This document shows, piece by piece, positions 25,252-35,699 of a DNA stretch of 64,000 nt. The DNA lies in contig NC_065535.1 of NCBI RefSeq assembly GCF_932294415.1, positions 9,233,282 through 9,297,281 of the forward strand, in the 5' to 3' direction. The position numbers were made by a program, and so were the translations under genes. The notes under the pieces are model-generated. The model was not told the DNA's origin, made no database searches, and saw only the letters and a program-made list of their open reading frames with translations. How positions within the stretch are numbered: the stretch's first letter is position 1; every line of letters begins with the position of its first letter. The stretch comes from Quercus robur. Its lineage: Eukaryota; Streptophyta; Magnoliopsida; Fagales; Fagaceae.

Positions 25252-25789
25252 TCATATGATCTCATCAACTATAATGAAACTGATGAGGATTAGCCTCCCC
25301 ACTTTGCCAGGGACATCTGCAATTGGAGATGGATGTTTGGTCGTATTGTATTCATCACATTCTACATTTATTAAAGCTGCCTCCGTAGCTAAATGTATCG
25401 CTTTTGTATAATTCTTTAAAAATGAAGCCAAGTATGCACTAGTCAATTTCCCTAGTGCATTAGTAAAATCGGTTTGGCAATTCTGAAGTCGAGCCTTTTC
25501 CTGTGGGTCATCGAGTATTTCAAGAATTTTTGGGATTCGTTTAACAATGGTAGTTTCTAATAGATTTACGTTTGCAGAAATAGAAATGAGGAGAAGACCA
25601 TTTAGATCAACTGTAGGAGTATATACGATCCTCTACAGCAAAAGTTGATGAGCACAACTCATAGTCCGTGGATTTGTGGCAAATGCTATCAAGATAGGTA
25701 TCGTTTACTGCATTAGAAACTTGGTAGAAAAGAGAGGTGACTAGTAAGGGGATTACCAAGATTGATAGGCAGCTAATTGGAGATACCAT
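25252..25789 (-). pseudogene. Invertase/pectin methylesterase inhibitor copy A, frameshifted
   Basis: ATG 25789 gives a signal peptide (ISCLSILVIPLLVTSLFYQV) and the first Cys pair (CHKSTDYELC). A 4-bp insertion (ATAT after GATCGT, ~25623) then shifts the frame to an early stop at 25607. The second half continues in another frame (LQNCQTDFTNA ... VECDEY) to TGA at 25252. Compared with copy B, the four Cys are retained but the protein cannot be made whole. A TATA box (TATAAATA, minus strand, 25858-25865) is kept. It is a paralogue from the tandem duplication, recently inactivated. Confidence 0.92.
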
Positions 25790-26949
25790 TTTCTTTTTCC
25801 TTTTTCCAAGTTCTTTGTCAATAATGATATTATTGATTCACGTATCTTTTGATTTCCTATTTATAATATCTTAAGTTGGCATGAGACAGCTATTCTTCAC
25901 TAAATTTTTTTGAAAAACAACTTTATTTCATGCCAACTCATTTTCCAATATTTGAGTAGCAATCATAAAATGAGTTGCAAAATTATCGTTTGATTTCTTT
26001 AATTTAGCTTGGCGGAGGTCAAATTACTTTTCAAAAGAAAACAACTCTATCTATTTGAATTACTTTTTTTAGTTTGATGAGAGATAGAGTTTTTTTTTTT
26101 AATTTTTAAATTTATTTTTATCTAGTTGTTTTCTAAAATTACAAAACAACTCTATATCAAGTCAAGAGAAATAAGAGAAGTAAAAACTATAAATAGACCA
26201 GTACTTTATGGGTATTTAATTAGTAAATACTAGTGAATACACATCAATATCCTATGTCCATAAAATACACAAAAATGTGTGAGGGAAAATAAATTTGATG
26301 AGTGGCTATCTATATAATAATTAGAAAGGATGGATTTCTAATTTTCTATATTTAATCAGAAATTCACGATGTAGAAGTAAAACAATAAGCCATAAGCCAC
26401 CACTGGGTGCCCCAAAGACTTGGAAAGATGCTTAGCCAAGAAAAAGAAAAGAAAAAAGAAAGTCATTAGTTAAATAAACAATTCTTTTTGAATAACACAT
26501 CCACAGGAGGTGCTAGCAATGCTCATTGAGCTTTCTAAATAACACATCATATTAATGGCTTATTTATGTGTTTATTTTAAAGTCTTAATCAAACATGCAA
26601 AATGATATGTGCTTGGTTTAAACAAAATTGATAGATAATAAAATTGTGCCTCATATCCAAATCTGAGCAACAAAGGATGGGTCTCAAATCATTAATCATA
26701 AATTTAGTTTAAAGTCTTATGACAATGGCAGTAAAACACAATAAACCATAAAACTGTCACTCCCAATAATCTGTTTTCTCATACAATCCTACACACAAAA
26801 AAGGTGAGGTAGACACTAGTGATAGAAAAAAATATCAATATCCTGGTGGCGGTGGTGGTGATTGTAAAAAACAAAAACAAAATACCCACAGACCATGCCT
26901 TTGAAAGTGTAATAACTTGAGCAACTCATGGTAAAGCAACTTATATATG
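25790..26949. other. Upstream region of inhibitor copy A
   Basis: AT-rich. After the TATA box there are repeated words AACTCTATCT and GAGATAGAGTT in both orientations with GGCATGAGA/ATGCCAACTC, giving imperfect dyads (25890-26170). No gene is seen. The same region is present in unit B and, diverged, at 49330-50100. Confidence 0.6.
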
Positions 26950-27436
26950 TCAATTAGAGACGGTAATTGTCCCATTAACTGGTATAGTGGTGGCGGCGAT
27001 GATTGCTGCAAACCCCCTAGAAAACCATGCCATATCGGATTGGGGAATGCCCTTGAGATGATCTATATCCAAGTCGTGGTGTCCTAGTATAGAAACTTGA
27101 ACTACTACGGGGAGCAACACGACCAACTTTGCTGTTAGATCCACCCCGACATTGTTTGTTGCCATGTATTGTAGCGATAGTAGTACTGCTCCCTTTGGAT
27201 ACGTACTCATCATCATCATCACATGCAAATTAGACTTTGTTCTTGATGTTACAAGTTGGTTTCTCTTCCGAGGAGGACTTATCAAAGAATAAAAGCTTTG
27301 CTGGTTTGTCCATCTTTTCAAAGATTTGCTTGAATATTGTAGGGACTATGTCATCTATGTATAATAGTGACGGTCTCTTTTTTTTTTTAATCAATTCGTT
27401 AATGAAAAACATATAATCTATCAATGGCGGGTCCAA
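26950..27436 (-). pseudogene. Unknown short gene remnant linked to inhibitor units, copy A
   Basis: The minus strand reads MDPPLIDYMFFINELIKKKK ... KLLFFDKSSSEEKP, then TAA after NIKNKV. In the same frame it then continues QFACDDDDEYVSKG-like sequence with CRGGS and SSSSFYTRTPRLGYRS. Copies B (31960-32375) and C (50400-50730) share it; copy C reads through the NIKNKV position with a Gln codon. I recognise no family. It could be a broken host gene or transposon debris carried with the unit. Confidence 0.35.
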
Positions 27437-27951
27437 AATTTTTTCTCAAGGTAGTTATTAAGAAGCTTAAATTAAATAAGATTAAATAAAATCTTGAACT
27501 TTATTGACATTGCAAGTTTGCATTTGAATAAAGACAGTCATGGATGAGATCTAGAGGAAAAAATGACAAGATCAGTCATGGATGGGTTGATTTATAGGCA
27601 GCGGCAACGAGATCGAGAGGAAAAAAAATACAAGATCAATCATGGATGGCGGCAACGAGATCGTGAGGAGACGATATGACCCAAATCGTAGGGCTTGCAT
27701 GCACGACAGCAAAGCTATGCATTGAGGACAACGATTTGGGCTTCACTGGCGGTCAATCTCTCTATCCTTCGACTTAGGCTTGGCGTGACTCGTGAGTGAT
27801 GAGAGTGAGAGTGAGAGTGAGGAGAACAAATTTTTTTCGAAGGATTGTAAATGGTTTGAAGGGAGTATCAGTTTGTTAGATATTTTACAGGTGTGGGTGG
27901 GTTATTATACGGTCAAACGCATTAATTTTCAATTTGACCTTATTTTCCTGA

Positions 27952-27983
<32 letters not shown>

Positions 27984-28265
27984 ATATAATTCATCATCTA
28001 GCAAACAAAAAATTTACAATTCATGATTAAAAAACATGTAACTAAAGATGTATTGAATATAATGCAATAATACCATATTTATTGAGAGAAAGAAAGGTAA
28101 TTACAAATAAATATTAACACGAATAGGTCTTTATTTGTTATTTTCTTACAATAACACCAAGAGATACATTCTCAAAGAAAAAAAAGAAAAGAAAAAACAC
28201 CAAGATGTAGCAATTGAGTTACAAGAACATTGGCAGACCTCTTTTTATTATAGATCACATGTACG

Positions 28266-28805
28266 TTATGGTAAGATCTCATCAACTATAATGAAACTAA
28301 TGAGGATTAGCTTCCCCACTTTGCCAGTGACATCTGCAATTGGAGATGGACGTTTGGCCGTACTGTATCCATTATCACAATCTGCATTTAATGAAGCTGC
28401 ACCCGTAGCTAAATTTGTCGCTTCTGTATAATTCCTTATAACCGAAGCCGCGAATGCATTACTCAATTTCTCTTGTGCATTAGTAAAATCGGTTTGGCAA
28501 TTCTGAAGTAGAGTCTTATCCTGTGGGTTATTGAGTTTTTCAAGAATTTTTGGGATTTGTTGAACATTGGTAGTGTGTAATAGATTTATGTTTGCAGTAA
28601 TAGAAATGCGGAAAAGAACATCTAGATCAGCTGTAGGAGTACGATCGTCTGCAGCAAAAGTTGATGAGCACAACTCATAGTCCGTGGATTTGTGGCAAAT
28701 GCTATCAAGATAGGTATTGTTTACTGCATTAGAAACTTGGTAGAAAAGAGAGGTGACTAGTAAGGGGATTACCAAGATTGAAAGGCAGCTAATTGGAGAT
28801 ACCAT
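28266..28805 (-). CDS. Secreted invertase/pectin methylesterase inhibitor-like protein, copy B (intact)
   Basis: A 179-residue ORF, ATG 28805 to TAA 28266. Residues 1-27 are a typical signal peptide (hydrophobic LSILVIPLLVTSLFY, cleavage near SNA). The mature part is helical with four Cys at 37, 46, 103 and 143 (CHKSTDYELC; QNCQTDF; NADCDN). This is the spacing of the plant invertase/pectin methylesterase inhibitor family (Pfam PMEI, PF04043), whose two disulphides pin a hairpin and a four-helix bundle. Two N-glycosylation sites (NNT at 29, NYT at 125) are present. Family members act in the cell wall or vacuole by binding pectin methylesterase or acid invertase; which target applies here cannot be read from sequence. 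There are no introns. TATA box ~70 bp upstream. It is the only intact member of three paralogues in the window. Confidence 0.93.
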   Translation of the reverse strand: MVSPISCLSILVIPLLVTSLFYQVSNAVNNTYLDSICHKSTDYELCSSTFAADDRTPTADLDVLFRISITANINLLHTTNVQQIPKILEKLNNPQDKTLLQNCQTDFTNAQEKLSNAFAASVIRNYTEATNLATGAASLNADCDNGYSTAKRPSPIADVTGKVGKLILISFIIVDEILP

Positions 28806-28873
28806 TTTCTTTTTCCTTTTTCCAAGTTCTTTGTCAAGAATGATATTATTGATTCATGTATCTTTTGATTTCC

Positions 28874-28881
28874 TATTTATA
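28874..28881 (-). promoter_or_regulatory. TATA box of inhibitor copy B
   Basis: TATAAATA on the minus strand, 69 bp before the ATG. It is conserved in copy A (25858-25865) and replaced in copy C (CCTGGTTTTAG at ~51838-51846). Confidence 0.7.
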
Positions 28882-29801
28882 CTATCTTAAGTTGGCATGA
28901 GATAGCTATTTTTCACTAAATTTTTTTGAAAAACAACTTTATTTCCTGCCAACTCATTTTCCAATATTTTAGTAGCAATCATAAAATGAGTTGCAAAATT
29001 ATCGTTTGATTTCTTTTATTTAGCTTGGCAGAGGTTGAATTACTTTTCAAAAGAAAACAACTCTATCTATATTTGAATTACTTTTTGTAGTTTGACAAGA
29101 GATAGAGGTTTTTTTTTTAATTTTTTAATTTATTTTTATCTAGTTGTTTTCTAAAATTACAAAACAACTCTATCTCAAGTCAAGAAAAATAAGAGAAGTA
29201 AAAACTATAGATAGACCAGTACTTTACAGGTATTTAATTAGTAAATACTAGTGAATACACATCAATATCCTATGTCCATAAAATACTCAAAATATGTGTG
29301 AGGGAAAATAAATTTGATGAGTGGCTATCTATATAATAAATAGAAAGGATGGATTTCTAATTTTCTATCTTTAATCAGAAACTCACGATGTAGAAGTAAA
29401 ACAATAAGCCATAAGCCACCACTGGGTGCCCCAAAGACTTGGAAAGATGCTTAGCCAATAAAAAGAAAAGAAAAAAGAAAGTCATTAGTTAAATAAACAA
29501 TTCTTTTTGAATAACACATCCACAGGAGGTGCTAGCAATGCTCATTGAGCTTTCTAAATAACACATCATATTAATTGCTTATTTATGTGTTTATTTTAAA
29601 TTCTTAATCAAACATGCAAAATGATATGTGCTTGATTTAAACAAAATTGGTAGATAATAAAATTGTGCCTCATATCCAAATTTGAGCAACAAAGGATGGG
29701 TCTCAAATCATTAATCATAAATTTAGTTTAAGGTCTTATGACAGTGGCAGTAAAACACAATAAACCATAAAGCTGTCACTCCCAATAATTTGTTTTCTCA
29801 T
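28882..29801. other. Upstream region of inhibitor copy B
   Basis: AT-rich, homologous to 25866-26790, with the same AACTCTATCT/GAGATAGAG dyads. No gene is seen. It ends at the target duplication ctcat (29797-29801). Confidence 0.6.
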
Positions 29802-31720
29802 TGTTGACATCCTATTTTGCAACCCGTATTTAACCTCACATGGAGGGTAAAAGAGTAATTTCACATTGGAAATATGCATCTAAATTCTGATCATTATATC
29901 CTTAATCTCATTTCACCAAAGTGATCTTGATGTTGTAACGATTAAATCGACTGGTCATAAGTCCTAATCAGACCATTAGATTGAAAGTTATCATCAAATC
30001 ATGTTTTAATGGCTGAGATGCACTATCACAAATTGAGTCCAACTATAAGTGATTATGAACAATTGATTTCAATTGGTTATAAGTATAATCAATTTGAGAT
30101 CGATGATGTGTCATAATTTGATTGGTTAGGACTACATTTTATAGTAGGGTTGCACACACCTAATTAACTAGATAGTTAAACATTAATTATTCAATGAGTA
30201 ATTTGTGCAATTATCTTTTAATTAGAGTAAATTTGGAACCAATTAAGTCTGAAATGGGAGTGATTGGAGCCATTTAATATTAATTGGGAGCTAATTTGGA
30301 GGCCTATTAATGTTAATTGTGCTGAAACCATTTTCTAACAAATGACCTCTGCTTACCATTTCATTGATATCTCTCATAATATTTTGAATCTGTGAATGAG
30401 GTTATTTTTCCCAGAAACTAGACATCCGGGGCTTCAATTTGAGCACAAGAATGAGACAATTCCAATCAGAATTGAGGCAGATATGATTTTTCAAAGTTGG
30501 CTCTATAGGCTGTGACAGCAGCTACGGGAAAACCGAATTTTGGCTTGCTCCCCACTCCCACCAATCTTTCCATTTAATGCACCAGATTTTCTCAAAGGCT
30601 AAAATGAGGTCTAGGTTCATGATTCCTTGTCAACTCTCATTAAATGACCTTCCATTCATATTTCCTCCACCACTACTATATAAACCCCCCTCTCCTTCAT
30701 TCCAAAGGACACAAAAAAATCCCCCTCTCTTCTCTTCTCTTGAGTTCTAGTGAAGTTGAGTAGTCTTGTCATATCTTGGTCAACCTGAGACTCAAGGTAT
30801 TAAGTGAGACTCACTCTCCCTCTCCTAGCTCTTCTTTTCCTCCACCCTTAAGACCTCCATCAAGAATCCCCTCCTCCATCATATGGATCTTGCATGAAGG
30901 TATAATCCCCTTCCCTAACTATTTGCTTATATTGCCATGATGAGAATTTAAGATTAAAGTATGATAATTCTCTTGAATATATTTGAATGTTCTTAATTGT
31001 TTTTATGTGTTCTTCACATGTTCTTAGTTGTTCATCACATGTTCATGCATATCACTAGATTTAATCTTAAATCCACATCAAAAATATGAAAAACACGTTT
31101 GTTTAGTAATTCTTTCAAATTCTTGAATCTAGGTTATCACTATCCACACACATTCACTAGAGTTCATTTTTTAATCCAAACGTCATGCTTAATAAATTGA
31201 ATTAGGGTTTATCACATGCACACACATTAAATTCAACATACAAATTGATTGACATATTAGATGATGTGATATGAATGTTGGCCACCATAGTCTAGAAGAC
31301 CGGTTTCACCGGGCAAGGTGGGTGCCTAACACCTTCCCATCTTGTAACATAGCCTCCGAGCTTAGATCAAGGGTTAGTAGATCAAATACTTATCCATGTA
31401 ATTTTTGATTTTTAGATTGTAACTAGGAAATAAAGCCATGTACTTTATCTTAGATTGTATCTAGGACCAAAGCCATGTAATTTTCCTATGATTAATGTAA
31501 ATTCAATTTCAAATTAATAAAATGAGGAATTTTTCATTCATGGTTTTCTTATTTTTCCAATAATTAAATAAGTGGCGACTCTATTGTAAAACCCTTAATC
31601 TAAAGGGAAAAATATAACTAGTCGAATCTCCATTTTGAGAGGTAATAACACGACTCCACCCATTCACGTGGGTTTGGCCCAACATCCTATAAAAACGGGC
31701 CGGGGGCGCGGTCTCTCACA
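29802..31720 (+). mobile_element. Long solo LTR (Gypsy Athila/Tat-like) in unit B, TSD ctcat
   Basis: 1,919 bp, TGTTGACATCC to GTCTCTCACA, flanked by ctcat at 29797-29801 and 31721-31725. Unit A holds the empty site (TTTTCTCATACAATCC). TATATAAA at 30677-30684 is followed by a C/T-rich leader. The end block (ACTAGTCGAATCTCCATTTT, GGCCGGGGGCGCGGTCTCTC) and GGTGCCTAACACCTTCCC are shared with the reverse copy at 54565-56932. It has no coding sequence and no internal element. Confidence 0.93.
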
Positions 31721-31959
31721 CTCATACAGTCCCACACACAAAAAAGGTGAGGTAGACACTAGTGATAGAAAAAATATCAATATCCTGCTGGCGGTGGTGG
31801 TGATTGTAAAAAACAAAAATAAAATACCCACAGACCATGCCTTTGAAAGTGTAATAATAATTTGAGCAACTCATGGTAAAGCAACTTATAGATGTCAATT
31901 AGAGATGGTAATTGTCCCATTAACTGGTATAGTGGTGGCGGCGTTGATTGCTGCAAACC

Positions 31960-32375
31960 CGCTAGAAAACCATGCCATATCGGATTGGGGAATTCCCTTG
32001 AGAGTGATCTATATCCAAGTCATGGTGTCCTAGTATAGAAACTTGAACTACTACGGGGAGCAACACGACCAACTTTGCTGTTAGATCCACCCCGACATTG
32101 TTCGTTGCCATGTATTGTAGTGAGAGTAGTACTGCTCCCTTTGGATACGTACTCATCATCATCATCACATGCAAATTAGACTTTGTTCTTGATGTTAGAA
32201 GTAGGTTTCTCTTCCAAGGAGGACTTATCGAAGAATAAAAGCTTTGCTGGTTTGTCCATCTTTTCAAACATTTGCTTGAATATTGTAGGGACTATGTCAT
32301 TCGTGTATAAAAGCGATGGTCTCTGTTTTTTTTTTAATCAATTCGTTAATAAAAAACATATAATCTATCAATGGC
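31960..32375 (-). pseudogene. Unknown short gene remnant, copy B
   Basis: Copy of the 26950-27436 remnant (KPTSNIKNKV, stop, CDDDDEYVSKG, KQCRGGS, TRTPWLGYRS-type reading). It is separated from inhibitor B by the solo LTR. There is the same stop as in copy A and no new intact frame. Confidence 0.35.
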
Positions 32376-32480
32376 GGGTCCAAAATTTTTTCTCAAGGTA
32401 GTTATTAAGAAGCTTAAATTAAATAATATTAAATAAAATCTTGAACTTTATTGACATCGCAAGTGTGCATTTGAATAAAG

Positions 32481-33172
32481 ATAAAGTTTTGTTACAAACT
32501 TAGTTGTAGCCTAAGGCTACAACTTCAATCAATATATTTGGTATTTATCAATGTATGACCTAAAAGCACTTGCATCAACCCATGTAAAATGGGTTAATGC
32601 AAAATTTTGGCTAACAAATCCAAAAAATCACCCCAAATCATCTAAAATTTTGTATTTCCTTCCACAATTATGGTATCAGTGTAAGTTTATACTTGTACCA
32701 TTCATGTGTAAACAGATTATTTTATTCATTTATTAGTTTTTACTTTTTCAATTAGTTTGCCAGTGATGTGAATGTTTTGAAAAATTTGTTACGTAAAATA
32801 AAAAATAATAATTAGGTTTATATACTTAAAAAAAAAAAATTTTACATTAGTTGATATGAATGTTCTAACCAACATAAAATTAAAGTGTCCAATTTAAAGG
32901 GAAAAAAATGATATGTCCACAATATTTTTATAACAAAATTATAAGTGGCAAGTTATAATTAGTTGGCAAAAATAACTTGCAACATAAAATTTGTTGTAAA
33001 ATTATTATAAAAATGTTCAAAACATAACGTTACTTAAATAAATAAAGGTACATGCAGTGCTTCACCAATTCACCTTACTTCACCTGACAATGAAGAGACC
33101 ATTCTCTTTTGTAATGAATTTTAAATACAAGTTTCTTGTAGCTAACTTTACTACTTTCACACAATGAAGACA
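32481..33172. other. Intergenic AT-rich DNA
   Basis: No gene is seen. CACTTGCATCAACCCATGTAAAATGGGTTAATGCAAAA (about 32568-32605) contains a short dyad and resembles the ends of the next element, so a small related insertion may be present. It includes a run of A (32829-32838). Confidence 0.45.
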
Positions 33173-33494
33173 CTAGAGCAATTGCATCAGTTGATGCAAA
33201 TTTTCGTTCTATTTTGCACAAAAAAGCTACTTTTTTATTTTATTTTATTTTACACGCCTATTTTTACAAAACACTCACATCAGTTTATTTATTTTACACA
33301 TTTATTCAATTAAATATTAATTCTTTTACAATTTTTTATTATTTTCTCTCCCTCACTGCTTCTCTCTCACAGATCCAATTTGAAACCCACCTCCCTCCCC
33401 ACCTCTCTCTCACTTTCTCATCAACCAAACAATAATTACAATCCTCCATTTCATAATAAAATAACCACAAAACATCCAAAGGATGCCATGGAAC

Positions 33495-33630
33495 AAATTT
33501 TGGGTTTTTTTTGACAAATTTTTTCTGTCTTTTAAAATTTTGGGTTTTTTTGACAAATTTTTTCTGTCTTTTAAAATTTTGGGTTTTTTTGACAAATTTT
33601 TTCTGTCTTTTAAAATTTTGGGTTTTGTTT
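33495..33630. repeat. ~39-bp tandem repeat, about 3.4 copies
   Basis: AAATTTTGGGTTTTTTTGAC followed by AAATTTTTTCTGTCTTTTA repeats at 33495, 33535, 33574 and partly at 33613; spacing varies by a base in the T run. It lies inside the Harbinger-like element. Confidence 0.9.
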
Positions 33631-33652
33631 GTTTTTGTAGAGTGAAACGGAA

Positions 33653-33930
33653 ATGGAATGTGTGGAAGCACCTTGTGACGATTTTTTCCTTGGCGATGTT
33701 CACAGATCCAATCTGCCTCTGCTCTTGTGACGATTTTTTTGTAGATGAACTACTTGACTTGCCTAACGAAGATGGGTTTGTGAAAGAAGAAGAAGAGGTA
33801 AAAGATAAAAGCTTTGTCTTTGACCACGAAAATTCCAACATCAAAACCACCACTTTCACTGCCAGCAAAGACGAGTTTGGCTCTGTACCCACAAGCGAAC
33901 TTGGCAGAGACAAAGGGGGAGTGAGGTGAG
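33653..33930 (+). pseudogene. Captured fragment of a GATA-type transcription factor gene
   Basis: ATG 33653 reads MECVEAPCDDFF, the typical beginning of class I plant GATA factors. From 33720 the frame gives CDDFFVDELLDLPNEDGF, an acidic EEEEV run and KDEFGSVPTSEL, the conserved acidic N-terminal segments of these factors. The phrase CTTGTGACGATTTTTT occurs twice (33671 and 33723), marking an internal rearrangement, and the frame shifts between the two. The zinc finger (CxxC-x18-CNxC) is absent. It lies wholly within the inverted-repeat element, so this looks like transposon-mediated capture. Confidence 0.72.
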
Positions 33931-34173
33931 GTGAGAGCAGAAACAAGGAGAGAGTGAGAGTGAGAGCAGAGACAAGAGAGGGAAAAAACTAATAAAATAT
34001 TAAATGCACATGCTACAGTAACCGTGTATATATGCACGTTTACTGTAGCAATTGTGAATAAATGCACAATTTTACACCCACTGATGTGGGTGTCTTTTTG
34101 GCTCAAATTGTGTAAAATTAACCACTTTTTCCATTTTGCACAATTATGCATCAACTGATGCAATTGCAGTCTA

Positions 34174-34739
34174 CATTTGTTATCCACATCGTGTAGCTTA
34201 TTTCATTTTCTTCCCAGTATTATCCTCACTGTCAGGTAAGCCACAAGTCCAGGTCCTTCTGCCCAACATCTTGGCCACCACCAGACTTCTTTTTGTTGCG
34301 ACGATTCTTCACAATTTGGTGTAGTTTGCAAAGAAGCTAATGAGGGGTACCAAGAGTAGTCTTTAATCACTTGTTTGACGGTATTTTGAGGAATTGACTA
34401 ACTAAATTGGTTTAGTGAAAACATGATATTTGCTTTAAATTGGTGTGTATTTGGGGAGGGATATTATATTATATTATTTTTTGTTAAATTTTTTGGGCTA
34501 ATTTGTCTTGTTGTTTGATCCTGATTTGTATTTATTTGGGCAATTTTTTGCTTAACCTTCAATGGCTAAGATTGTGGAGGGGTCAAATTTTACTTGTAGT
34601 GGACTCAAATTTTTTTAGGGTGGTCAAGAATATTTTTAGGGTGGTGCACAACCCATGTAAATTAAAAAAAAAAATTAGGGTATATAATTTTTTTTTCCAA
34701 TCTAGGGTGGTCATATGACCACTCTAACCAACAAGTAGC
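34174..34739. other. Intergenic DNA
   Basis: AT-rich, with TTTTTTAGGGTGGTCA-type repeats (34612-34715). No gene is seen. Confidence 0.5.
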
Positions 34740-35156
34740 ACCACCCCTGTAACTTGTTGGATTATAGATTGACCTTAGTAAATTAATTGAATTACCTAAG
34801 TTGATTAATTATGTCAAATTACATGGAATATCATGGAAACACCAACAAATCTCCAAATAATTACAGTGCAACATAAATTAAATTGATACAGTGATTTATT
34901 AACTAATGGGAAAAACCTCTTATAAGACAAAAACTCGGGTGATTTTCAGGTAACCACCTCCAAGAATCAATAATTAAAAACAAAATAATTACAAGTACAA
35001 GGAATCTTACCTCAAACCTGGCCTATCCTAAAGTACTAACCTACAGTTGAATCCTAATGCCAATCCCCAATTGGTCCTGATTTTGTAGAGACTTTTTCTC
35101 TTTGCACGGATCTTAATAGTTGACTAACTCCCAGCAACTTGAAACTTGTTGTTGGA
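34740..35156 (-). repeat. Partial Copia-like LTR, reverse orientation
   Basis: It shares blocks with the reverse LTR at 35980-36990 (CCAAGTT...TTAATTAAT, GGGAAAAACCT, GATTTTCAGGT.ACCAC, CCTACAGTTGAA). Its end is lost, and no target duplication was found. Confidence 0.55.
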
Positions 35157-35200
35157 TGTGAAGTTATTCAATACACTTGTAGAGAAGGAAGTTGTAAAGG

Positions 35201-35322
35201 GTGATACATACCTAATTATATTTCACCGGGTTAATGTGAAGTTATTCAATACACTTCTGAGGTTAAACCAGCCTGGTTGCAACCCATATTAACCCGGTGA
35301 AATATAATTAGGTATGTATCAC
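35201..35322. repeat. Perfect 35-bp inverted repeat with 52-bp loop
   Basis: Arms 35201-35235 (GTGATACATACCTAATTATA...) and 35288-35322 are exact reverse complements. The loop starts with a second copy of TGTGAAGTTATTCAATACAC, first seen at 35157. It looks like a recent fold-back duplication. Confidence 0.9.
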
Positions 35323-35699
35323 CTTGGAAGAATTTGCTGACAAAGACCTATCTCTTCTGAGGACATAAGTTGATGTATTAGGGGACCCACTAACCGAGCG
35401 TAGGATTCGACGTTAGTCGACACAAGTTACTAAGAGATCTTCCCAGTAGTACGATTCAGGTCCCACTTCTAGCATATTATGGGACATTTAGGAATAGTAA
35501 CATAGAACCAAAGACCCACTTAAGTCCCAAGGGTGGAGCGGCCACGCATGTGTGGGATATTCCATCGTCATAAGGGTTCCACTAAGAGAAGGGTATAAAA
35601 AAAGGGAAGAGAAATCTAACTAAGTGTTGGAACAAAAAACGTTGGTAAGAGATACATGAGAGAAAAGTGAGAATACGATTCTGGGGATAGGGAAGTACT
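35323..35699. other. Unassigned repeat-like DNA
   Basis: No frame is seen. The sequence is GC-richer than its surroundings, with GTATAAAAAAAGGGAAG (35589-35605), a TATA-like site. It could be LTR debris. Confidence 0.4.

Larger units (their letters stand above)
23676..27530. repeat. Tandem segmental duplication, unit A (inhibitor gene plus upstream region)
   Basis: This is nearly identical to unit B (27541-32480) once an 854-bp LTR present only here and a 1,919-bp LTR present only in B are removed, leaving about 3.0 kb each. Both start with the GATCTAGAGGAAAAAATGACAAG region, include a GAGAGTGAGAGTGAG repeat and a GT-rich microsatellite, then the inhibitor gene on the minus strand, and end with ATTTGAATAAAGA. 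The two copies are head-to-tail. Confidence 0.9.
27541..32480. repeat. Tandem segmental duplication, unit B
   Basis: This is the head-to-tail partner of unit A, with the intact inhibitor gene. Homology ends after GCATTTGAATAAAGATA (32480). Differences from A are scattered substitutions plus the two LTR insertions. The GT microsatellite differs in form (TATGTG repeats at 27957-27985). Confidence 0.9.
33176..34170. mobile_element. Non-autonomous PIF/Harbinger-like element carrying host gene sequence
   Basis: The ends are inverted repeats: GAGCAATTGCATCAGTTGATGC at the left, and ACTGCAATTGCATCAGTTGA on the minus strand at the right. A 3-bp direct repeat CTA flanks it (33173-33175, 34171-34173), as for PIF/Harbinger elements. 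995 bp with no transposase. It contains a ~39-bp triplicated block and a GATA-factor fragment. The superfamily is inferred from TIR style and TSD length only. Confidence 0.75.

Noticed and set aside
33483..33929. 148-codon plus ORF including FDKFFLSFKILGF repeats
   Set aside because: The front half is translation of the T-rich ~39-bp tandem repeat; only the GATA-like part from 33653 has support.
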